From NCBI RefSeq assembly GCF_009870125.1, contig NC_046683.1, positions 41,555,869 through 41,619,868 of the forward strand: a stretch of DNA of 64,000 bases. The letters are read 5' to 3'. Shown piece after piece: positions 37,023 through 46,186 of the stretch (its first letter is position 1; every line of letters begins with the position of its first letter). Source of the DNA: Drosophila pseudoobscura. Lineage: Eukaryota > Arthropoda > Insecta > Diptera > Drosophilidae. The notes under the pieces were generated by a model. The model was not told the DNA's origin. It ran no database searches and saw only the letters and a program-made list of their open reading frames with translations. A program made the translations under genes and the position numbers.

Positions 37023-37588
37023 TTTTAATTTTTCTTATATGTTAGTTTTTATAATCTTATATATCCTAATTGAACTTATATATTTATTAATACAACTCTT
37101 GCTCACGAAATATCCGGTAGGGGTCGTCCTTCTTAGTTTGGCAGATCTTCGAACGGGTCTTCCTTCTTAAATTTCTTTGCTCAGCTGGGTCTTCTGGGGG
37201 TCTTCCTTCTTTGGCTTCGCTGATCGTTTCACTTTCTTTGTATTTTGGTTTTGTCGGTTTTGTTGGTTTTGTTTTTTTTCTTTTTAAACTTTGGGTTTCT
37301 TTGGTTGTTTTTGTATTTACGAATTGCCTGGTATTTGTATTTGTATATGTATTTGTATTTGTTTTTGTATTTGTATTTGTATTTGTATTTGTATTTGTAT
37401 TTGTATTTGTATTTGTTTTTGCACACCCTAAGCTCCGGTTTGTTTCCTTTTTATCTCACTTTTTTTTATCTATATCACACAGTCACTCCGCGTTTTTAAT
37501 TTTGAAGGATTTATTCCATTAATTAATTGTCCTTCGGGTTTCGGCACGACGCAACACTTTTATCATTCGGTGTTTTTTATACAACGTC
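37023..37588 (-). other. Errantivirus leader with (TTTGTA)n repeat
   Basis: Untranslated leader between the primer binding site and gag. It contains a TTTGTA hexamer array at about 37331-37424 (plus-strand reading). The chance open frames over it are pure repeat translation. Confidence 0.8.
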
Positions 37589-37606
37589 GCCCCACGTTGG
37601 GCGCCA
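37589..37606 (-). other. Errantivirus primer binding site (tRNA-Lys)
   Basis: The plus strand reads GCCCCACGTTGGGCGCCA, the 3' end of fly tRNA-Lys including CCA. Its complement lies right after the 5' LTR and overlaps it by one base, typical of gypsy-group elements. Confidence 0.85.
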
Positions 37607-38142
37607 ATTAAACAACTGCGGCAGCGGATTGTGTTTTTAAAAAGGTTTTTATTTTACTTCGAACTTAACTTCACTGATATAGATATAAGTAGAGGGTCAC
37701 AAAGGAGTTCCGGGCAAGGGATTGTGCGATATTAATATTTAGCTAGACTTTGCGGAGTCGCTGCTCGATCAAGACTGATTTGAACTTTCTGATCTTTGCA
37801 TCGTTGATCCCTTTCGGGAATCGTTTTTCTATAAACATTTCAATTGATTTCGCCATCCCGAGTATTGGATTTCGTCATCCAAAGAGAGAACTGTAAAAGG
37901 CCTAAAGTGCAGGATCTGCAGAAAGCCGGGAGTGAGATTGTTTATGAGAAGCCGGGTGTGGGCAAACATTGGTTTTCCATTTAGGCGAGTGTCAAAGATT
38001 GGGATTGCGGCGGGGGCGCTTGAGATTGTACATCTTAGAAATCAATTAGGCGGAGGCCCAAGATTGAAATTGTTTTCGTTTTGGAAAGCCAAAGATTGTT
38101 TACAACTCGTATAAGAGCTCAATGGAATTGGGTACGTTAACT
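37606..38142 (-). repeat. Errantivirus 5' LTR (right)
   Basis: 537 bp, apparently identical to the left LTR by reading. Followed by the TGCA target duplication at 38143-38146. Confidence 0.95.
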
Positions 38143-38146
38143 TGCA

Positions 38147-39410
38147 TATTTTGACATATATCTTGCGGATGGTGACTGGGCAACTGCCCGGAGAACGTCA
38201 GTAGTGATTTTGGGAATGAAGATTCAGCGGCATTTCGATTTTATATTATTTATTGGTTTGTATTAAACCCAAAACGAAGCCAAGCTTCGAACACCATTGA
38301 TTACGATTCGCTTTTGACGCATACATTGTACAGTGTGCAGTATTAAATAATAAGTTTAAAATGGAAAACAAGTTATAAAATATTTTATTTTAATGAGATG
38401 TAATTGGGATGTAGATAACAGTGGCGCCATTCGGTTTTATTCATTTTCTGACAGTCTGGCAGCGCCTATACACAGCTGCTGAAGCGAAAGCACCGTTATA
38501 CTGTACAAATATAGGCAATGTGAAAATAATAAAATAAATCGAAAATCTCTCATTATGAGTCAAATGCTGTTCATTTTCAGTAGCTAATCGAAAAATTGAG
38601 CTGGTGCTTACCACGCCGAAGCGCAATCACTTGCTTAAGGATGTTCCGCCATCCGCACCAGGTGTCAGATTCTCGGCCGCGGTGAATATGGTACTGTTTT
38701 TAAGTCAATTTATCGCGGTATTTTTTACCCAATAAAATGGATATATCTTAATGATCGCTTCTGAACTTTGAACAGATTACTCCGCTTGAAGATTATCAAG
38801 GGACATAATTATCATAATAACAGAGTCCACTGTTGCCTTTAGTATTATCGTTATGGAGTGTCCGTAGGATACTGGACACGCTAGCGTTGGCGTTCATCCA
38901 CAGAGTGCTGCATGTGATTCGGTTGGACATTGTGGCTGCTCTGCGCTACTGTGTGCTCAACGTGCTCCGCGTGGACTTCAAGCCTGCCAAAATTTTGGTA
39001 ACTGCCAGCGCAACTACATTTCCAAGCTGTGCTACATAGGGTCATACATTAAAATTGGCGAGTTTTGAGCCTGCCAGAGCCAGAGCAATGCCAGGGGTAC
39101 TCTGTCTCTGCAAGCCCTGCGCTCGGATCCACTTTCAGGCGCCTCGGCCACTCCCTGGTTTGGCATGTGTCAAATGCAGTGCAGTCGCTGCAACGACTCC
39201 ATCACTTATCAAGTGGTCAAGCCCTCTCCGGCGACTACCCCAAGAGAGCACCCCTCGTCAGCTGTAACCGGAAAGGGGATTTTGTACGTGAGTGAAAGCA
39301 GTTCAAGGGCGGATATGATAGCGTGCCGCAATCTAAATTTCAAAACGTCGTGCAGCAGTAGCCGTGAGCTAAAGAGGAAGCACGCAGAACAGATAAACGC
39401 TTTATTTTGA
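38147..39410 (+). pseudogene. Remnant of an unidentified gene next to Ago2 copy 1
   Basis: Exon-like pieces on the plus strand: about 38583-38690 (reads ANRKIELVLTTPKRNHLLKD), bounded by TTTTCAG and GTACTG; about 38777 (ITPLEDYQG); and 39067-39410, ending in SSSRELKRKHAEQINALF and a stop, with a small Cys cluster (CQMQCSRCND). In-frame stops separate the pieces, so the gene looks broken. The 3' end of this gene, 39244-39410, is also present downstream of Ago2 copy 2 (minus strand, 50200-50368) but not after copies 3 and 4. It may be the convergent neighbour carried along with Ago2. The protein is not recognised. Confidence 0.4.
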
Positions 39411-39745
39411 CAGTCAGGCGCTATCGGATCTGAACCTAAGCTGCGGGGGATCGAGCCTAATTTCCACACGAGCTCTATTCTTCTGAGGAATAACCTGGAG
39501 CTCATCTTGAGCAGAAGCTCTCCCGCCGGCTTGCTTTTCGGCTTATGTCGTGATTAGGTCGTGTTCGTTTGTAATTTGTTTGAATTATTTGTACTGTTTT
39601 ATAAGCTTTTACCATAGCAATCTTTCGATTGATTGATCTTTGATTGATTATTACATAAAGGGCAAAACAGGTGTGGGTCAATAATTTATATTTTGTAACT
39701 TCTTTTTCGTTTAGAAGAAGTGAAGATATTTTGTTAGTTTTCTGC

Positions 39746-42700
39746 CTAAACAAAATACATAGGGTTCGTCTTCATGAACTCTGGCAGTATCAAACGCTTT
39801 GCGTACTCCTCCTGGGGAGAACGAAACTTGGTGCAGCTGGAAGAAAAGCAGTCAAGATGACATTATCAGAACGAAAATATGAAACAATAATAATAATAAT
39901 ATCGCACCCAGTAAGGTAGACACGTCCACGTGCCGCAGCCAAATGTGCCAAATATGCCGGAGCCGGATAAGACACTGCGCGGTTGCAACGAGGAAACATG
40001 TGACAAAGATTGTATGTCAATTTCTGCAGTACATCAATATCCAAGTTGCCCGTATTCTCGATTACGTTGTAACGCGTCGGCTTGGCCGTCCCCTGAATCG
40101 ACTGATGGCTGACCATGAAGAACTGCATCTCATTGGGATGGACAATGGTGCGATCGACGACGGTTCCCGTAACAACGTTGTTGAACTTGTTGTATTGCGA
40201 TGGAACTCCGTTCGGAAAGAAGCGCGTATGATGCCGCTTAACTACAATGAAGCAGCAAATCTTGGGCTTAATGTGCAGCTGAAAGGAGGCGAAGGACGAT
40301 TAGTGATATAAAATTAAAAGGTTTCTGGATGCAAGAGCTCAACTTACCTTGCTGCAGGCGGCAGAAATTCCCCTCAACTCTTTATTCTTGATGTTGGGAA
40401 ACTGGCCATCGCTTACGCCATCACGATAGTAGATAATGTGGTCTGGGTAGCATTGTTGGAAATTATGATAGACACGCAAGTGCTCAAGGGTTATCGACTC
40501 CATGTCCTCGATCTCCTCCAGGGCAGAGCGTTGCAAGCGATATTGCATGTTATATGAAGCCCCGAATGGATCATGGGAGGCGGCAACACCCACCACACTG
40601 GGGATCTCTCGCTGATCGGGCGACGGATGAGTCACATCTGCACCCAAAAACATGGTCTTCTTTGGCAGACAGTGTAGGTCATCCCGTAGCTTGTGGTTGG
40701 TGCCGTTCAGCTTGGAATTAACTTTAAGTAGAATGTTGCCAATAACCTGCGCGTTACATTTGCGCTCGACTGTGATCTGCTTGATGCATTGTGTAAGAAT
40801 GCCGTGCTGCAGCTCAGCCTTTTGCTTCACGACATCATAAAGATGCCCGGAATTTGGTATAATAACGAACACCACATCAAATTGATTCTTTTTGAAATAG
40901 CGGAAAAGAGCATCTAGTTCACGTTCATCCTTGTAGTACAGTTTCTCGGCCTTGGCATCCAGGCACAGATTGACTTTGCGACTCTTCTGAATAACCTGCC
41001 ACGAAAATTAGGCAGGATCCTGCAATGCAATGCAAAGAACTTACCATCTTCTGAAGCTCGTCCACATACAGGTAGTTAATCTTGCCGTAGAGTATGGCCC
41101 ATTTATGTGACTTTGGCTTGGGTTCAAGGAATTGCATGCCATCCATGCGCCACGAACCGTTCCTCACCGAGGCCAAACTGTTTTTGTACTCAATCTGAGG
41201 CGCATTGAGCGTGCGTGTATTCACGACGATGAAGTCACTGCCCAGACGTATGCCAAAGTGGCTGATGGTCGGGTCTAAATTGTGCCTGAAATATTCCATC
41301 AAGCGGATGATCTTGGCCTTCCTCTCGTTGGTGGAAGTGGCAGCATACTTAATCATGGCCGCCACCTGATTAGCTCCATCCTTGCGCTGCGATACGATGA
41401 AAAGAAATCAAATCAGGAAATGATTTGCAGTGAAAGGAACTAGTTGAACTCACATTCAGTGTCTGCCCATCCTCAATGCGACATAGTTCGATAGGCAAGT
41501 AAATGTGCTTCAGAGGCGGCCCAACATGCAAGCAGAGAAGGTTCGGAAACTTTAAATTATACTGCCGAGACTTGTAGTACTCTGCAACGGTCATTTCTTT
41601 TCCATCCAGCTCAAATGTCTGAGTGCTAGCCGGAACCTTACAAAGCCCGTTGACTCTAAAGACGCGCGGGGCGCTGCCAAGACAGGCAGGCGGCTCGTAA
41701 ATTATATTCATGCCCGTTAGGAATGATTCAATATCAGAACGCTTGTAGTCAAGATTTGTGCTTTTGTCAATTTTCTGTTTCTGATACAGCTCTAAATAGT
41801 CGATGATCGTCATGGCCTTCGGAAAGGACTTGTGCGATATGTCCACATTGACAAACGGGCGATCGCCAAGAACGAATGTTTGATAGAGCCCAACCAGAGC
41901 TTCGTAGCCGTCGTTAAGATCAAAGGCACTTCCGGGCTCAGACCTTTTGAAGAAGGAGCGACCGGCGCGTATGGCGGTGTTATGACAGGGTGCTGCCAAC
42001 ACAACCTCCAGACACTGCAAGGCTCGCATGGGCTTGTCATATATCTTATCCTTCATATAGCTGCAAAAATGGAAAATTGCATTATGCCGATTCTCTGCCG
42101 ACAGAGAAGTATCCGTATCTGCCGTTCAGTATAACGGTCCACTCACCTTCTCAGCGAGTTCAGATCGACCTCCAAGTCCTCCGTCTCCTTGAGTTCCAGA
42201 GTGTAATTCAGGGTACGGCCGTGGCGATCTGTTACCTGGACGGCAGGAAAGCAAGTTTCACTTCAAAAGTGCATCAAGCTCGGCGACAACCCAACAACAC
42301 TTACTTTCACTTCTTGGCCCTGGGAGCTGCATTTTAGCTTCACAACTGAGTAACACGATGCACGTCCATCAAATGCGGCAATCGCTCCGCCCAAGTGTTC
42401 AACTCTGTACTGCTCAAAAGCCTGACGATAGAACTTCTTAGGACGCTCTGGCGTGATCTTCACATCGTAGTGATAGGCCACCGCAGGCATTTTGTCCAAG
42501 TTAACGTCGAGATAATTGACAGATACTTGACCTGGTTTTCCCAAAGTTCCACGCGGCTGGCCTGGCCATTGGGGGAGTTCGCCTTGCGGCTGGCGAGAGC
42601 TGTAGAGCTGGGAGCCTCCTTGGCATTGTTGATTGCCGCCCTGTCCTCGCTGTTGTCCTGCGTGCTGTTGTCGGTTATGTTTTTCACTAGCATCGCTGTG

Positions 42701-43432
42701 TGGCTGCTGCTGCTGCTGCCGCTTCTTTCCGCCCCAGCCTTCCCCGGCCTTATAGCGCCTCTTCTGAGACCTCTGTGTCTTCCATTCTGCTTGCTTCTCT
42801 TCCTCCTTCTGCAAGCCAGAGGCGGCAGGACCTCCATTTGGGGGATGGGTAGCCTCTTCTCCGTCCGCAGACGCACCAGCAGCTAAAGATTCGTGAAGAG
42901 AGGAAGAATTGATGGTAAAAAATCGATACACGGACCTGCGCTAAAAAGATCTAAAACAAAACAAAATATCCTCCAATATCCCAAATTGACGTGTAGAATT
43001 TTGTGACTAAATGTCAAACCTTCATTCTTACCCATATGAAATGGGAACAATCAAGTATGCCTTTGAATAAAATGTCAAAATTTCAAAAAAAAAAATTATT
43101 TTTTTTATTTTTTCAATTTTTCTAAATTTGACCGAGTCCTGGATCTCACTATGCGATGCAAACATAACTTATGTAGGGATCTAGGGGTTTTCGCTGTTGT
43201 TGGAACCGCACACGTATCGCATATTTACCGAATTTGGGAACGCTTACCCGCAGAAATTCTCTCCCAACATTTCAACTTTTCTCCCCAAAAGGTACAACTC
43301 CACCTGCCTTTTTGTTGATGTTGTTGCAGGAGCATCCCGACAACCCGACAACCCGCTTCAGGATTTTTGGTTTTGAAAAATTCCCACTGCTGCTTTTAAT
43401 TTTGTATTTCACTTACTATTTTCTTTTTCCAT
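39746..43432 (-). CDS. AGO2: Argonaute-2, copy 1 (minus strand)
   Basis: Eight coding exons on the minus strand: 43417-43432, 42305-42882, 42147-42235, 41454-42060, 41045-41386, 40348-40995, 39908-40278 and 39746-39836, all GT-AG, giving 913 aa. The protein has a short Gln/Arg/Gly-rich N tail, N domain, PAZ (about 300-415), MID and PIWI. The slicer residues Asp664 (FLGADVTHP), Asp736 (YYRDGVSDG) and His872 (PAPAYLAHLA) are present, with the same 72- and 136-residue spacing as in D. melanogaster Ago2. The product should load siRNAs and cut complementary RNA in the cytoplasm. Copy-specific residues: Ser in HSDASEKHN (Arg in the others) and Asn in AQVIGNILL (Ser in the others). C terminus LILPEFMKTNPMYFV. 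It faces copy 2 head to head. Confidence 0.95.
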
Positions 43433-43841
43433 TTTTCTTTTTCTTTTCGATTTTATATCCTCTCCCGACGACTGAACTGTTTCGAATGACTAAAATATTT
43501 ATTTCCTGTTGGCTAAACTTTTTGCTCTAAATTTGTTTGACGTATAACACTGTGCTGTGTGATCGATTCCAATAATCTTGTAGTCGAGTCTGTTTGTTTA
43601 TGTTTCAGTTTTATCAGGTGTGCAGTTAGTTATCGCTCAATTAAAAACTTCGACTTTCATTACCTAGTAACGCTCTCAGAAAAACCAGTATTTAAACCAA
43701 ATGGGCTGTGTAGTATGGTGTCGAAAGACAGAGCTGGACGTTCACAGCCTAAAGTCGTCGCTCTTCTCCTTGCACCGATCCGCTAAAATGAACGCTAAAA
43801 TATAACGTTTTAGACATGCTATGGAGTCGCTCCATGCAACC
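43433..43841 (-). promoter_or_regulatory. 5' flank (presumed promoter) of Ago2 copy 1
   Basis: 409 bp between the Ago2 start codon and the duplicated giant 3' UTR; the same segment precedes copies 2 (45778-46186), 3 (51037-51445) and 4 (58336-58744). It contains an ATCGAT word (43562-43567 here) but no clear TATA/Inr pair at a useful distance. It is the only DNA shared by all four copies upstream of Ago2 that is not from giant, so it is the likely promoter. A bidirectional promoter also reading the giant UTR copy in antisense cannot be excluded. Confidence 0.5.
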
Positions 43842-44510
43842 CTGATCATTGATCCACGATCACCGATCCCAATCGCCAGAGCCAAATCCGGCTGCTTGTT
43901 GCGTTGAACGCGTGCGAGTCTCAGCTCAGATTGGTTTCGATTCGCCAGCCAGTTCCTATCTATATGAATTTTTTTTGGGTCAGCTTATCTGTGAATATAG
44001 CCTGGGGGCTCTCATCTTCTATCTGAGCTGTACCACCTCGCACCACGCTCCTTTATCTCTCGCATTTAAGTACTTTAAGTCCTTGGATATGTACACCGCC
44101 GCGGATACGTCATATTTGTAAAATGTAGTTCCTCCCAACTGCATCCTCGCAGTCTCCCCAGTTAATCAGCGGAACAGCTCCTGCTCTTATTCTGCGCCTA
44201 TGCACAGCCCTACCCTACCCTACCATCATTGTAGAAATCCCCACTAGTCGTAGTTTACGGTTTAAGCGAATTTTTTTCATAGTTTCTAAGTGCAAAATAA
44301 AATACAAAATCCACAACAGATTATATCATTCTTTCCTTATTCTGTCACTGCGCGAGGGGCCCGCTTAGGGTCCGTGAAGAAGAGATATCAATTGGATTGG
44401 ATAATATACTAAATATATCTCCGAGGAATTTTTTTGCATTTAACAAAACGAAATGAACGAATTGTTTATATCGGACTATCTGCTATATAATTATAAACTA
44501 TTATAAATAA
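43842..44510 (+). repeat. Duplicate of the giant 3' UTR, left of the palindrome centre
   Basis: Aligns with 27465-28110 of the giant locus, including the AATAAA signal. The breakpoint lies 28 bp past the giant stop, where it joins the Ago2 5' flank. Confidence 0.92.
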
Positions 44511-45104
44511 ATCGACTCGGCTATTGATGCTGATCAAGAATATATATACTTTATGGGTCGGAAACGATTCCTTCTGGACGTTACACACATCCACTTTTAC
44601 CACAAATCTAATACACCCCAATACTCATTTTGAGTATCGGGTATAAAAATCGACGAGGAGCTCAGCAGGTCGATATTGCCAGAGCCATGGCCACCCATTG
44701 GGCAACCCAACGGACGCAAGCGCAAGCATCACATGGGCAATCCAAAAGAGCCTGCTATCGCTGTCGGGAATCTTCTTAGCTGGGAGGAAAAATGGGACCA
44801 GCAATACAATGCCACAAGTCGCAATTTGTACAGAGACCAATGAGGTTGTATTGCTTGGCCTGGAGCTGCAATCCACCGAAGAAATAGGTAACTATAAGCT
44901 GTCCACGATCCGATTCGATTCGATTTGGCTGACTAACATTTGTGTGCGTGTGGTCTCTCCCTCCTCCTTTAGCCTCTTCTGTAAGGGTTTCGGAGATCCC
45001 CTGGACTAGTAGCAGGCACAGGCGCAGGAGATTTCCCCACAGATCATCAGAAAGGAAGTCCCATGTACGAAAATCTTGACTTTGAATACGAGTACGAGTA
45101 GATA
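44511..45104. other. Palindrome spacer with DINE-1 fragment and gene remnant
   Basis: 594 bp of single-copy sequence at the palindrome centre. It holds 135 bp of the DINE-1-like element (44511-44645, minus orientation) and the unidentified remnant (44646-45104), which reads plus strand here. In a transcript crossing the centre this would be the loop. Confidence 0.9.
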
Positions 45105-45777
45105 TTATTTATAATAGTTTATAATTATATAGCAGATAGTCCGATATAAAAAATTCGTTCATTTCGTTTTGTTAAATGCAAAAAAATTCCTCGGAGATAT
45201 ATTTAGTATATTATCCAATCCAATTGATATCTCTTCTTCACGGACCCTAAGCGGGCCCCTCGCGCAGTGACAGAATAAGGAAAGAATGATATAATCTGTT
45301 GTGGATTTTGTATTTTATTTTGCACTTAGAAACTATGAAAAAAATTCGCTTAAACCGTAAACTACGACTAGTGGGGATTTCTACAATGATGGTAGGGTAG
45401 GGTAGGGCTGTGCATAGGCATGTGCAGAATAAGAGCAGGAGCTGTTCCGCTGATTAACTGGGGAGACTGCGAGGATGCAGTTGGGAGGAACTACATTTTA
45501 CAAATATGACGTATCCGCGGCGGTGTACATATCCAAGGACTTAAAGTACTTAAATGCGAGAGATAAAGGAGCGTGGTGCGAGGTGGTACAGCTCAGATAG
45601 AAGATGAGAGCCCCCAGGCTATATTCACAGATAAGCTGACCCAAAAAAAATTCATATAGATAGGAACTGGCTGGCGAATCGAAACCAATCTGAGCTGAGA
45701 CTCGCACGCGTTCAACGCAACAAGCAGCCGGATTTGGCTCTGGCGATTGGGATCGGTGATCGTGGATCAATGATCAG
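45105..45777 (-). repeat. Duplicate of the giant 3' UTR, right of the palindrome centre
   Basis: Same block as 43842-44510 but inverted. It has a 4-bp insertion near 45420 (GGCATGTGCAG against GGCGCAG). With the left copy it forms a stem of about 670 bp around the 594-bp spacer. Confidence 0.92.
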
Positions 45778-46186
45778 GGTTGCATGGAGCGACTCCATAG
45801 CATGTCTAAAACGTTATATTTTAGCGTTCATTTTAGCGGATCGGTGCAAGGAGAAGAGCGACGACTTTAGGCTGTGAACGTCCAGCTCTGTCTTTCGACA
45901 CCATACTACACAGCCCATTTGGTTTAAATACTGGTTTTTCTGAGAGCGTTACTAGGTAATGAAAGTCGAAGTTTTTAATTGAGCGATAACTAACTGCACA
46001 CCTGATAAAACTGAAACATAAACAAACAGACTCGACTACAAGATTATTGGAATCGATCACACAGCACAGTGTTATACGTCAAACAAATTTAGAGCAAAAA
46101 GTTTAGCCAACAGGAAATAAATATTTTAGTCATTCGAAACAGTTCAGTCGTCGGGAGAGGATATAAAATCGAAAAGAAAAAGAAAA

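Larger units (their letters stand above)
30268..38142 (-). mobile_element. Gypsy-group errantivirus (LTR retroelement with env), 7,875 bp
   Basis: Complete provirus on the minus strand: two 537-bp LTRs, a tRNA-Lys primer binding site, gag, pol, env and a polypurine tract, flanked by a 4-bp TGCA duplication. The element ends on the minus strand are AGTTAA...TTAATT, as in gypsy/17.6/297-type elements. Order gag, PR-RT-RNaseH-IN, env identifies an insect errantivirus. The LTRs look identical by reading, so the insertion is recent. It sits between the giant-downstream block and the gene remnants left of Ago2 copy 1, and is not part of the distal copies of the amplified unit. Gag has a frameshift and env an in-frame stop, so this copy is defective. 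I do not assign a family name. Confidence 0.95.
39244..44510 (+). repeat. Left arm of the Ago2 palindrome (5.27 kb)
   Basis: Reverse complement of 45105-50368. Positions pair with a constant sum of 89619 from about 39590 to about 44190, without any indel. A 7-bp deletion in the right arm (near 50020) and a 4-bp insertion in the right arm (near 45420) are the only length changes I found. The arm holds Ago2 copy 1, its 5' flank and one giant 3' UTR copy. Confidence 0.95.

Noticed and set aside
37211-37522. Phe/Val-rich membrane-like frame in the errantivirus leader
   Set aside because: It is a translation of the TTTGTA hexamer repeat on the antisense strand of the element.
42395-42886. 163-codon hydrophobic frame antisense to Ago2 exon 2 (also at 46733, 51976 and 59292)
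   Set aside because: Shadow of the Gln/Arg/Gly-rich Ago2 exon; Leu-rich reading of its complement. It recurs only because Ago2 recurs.
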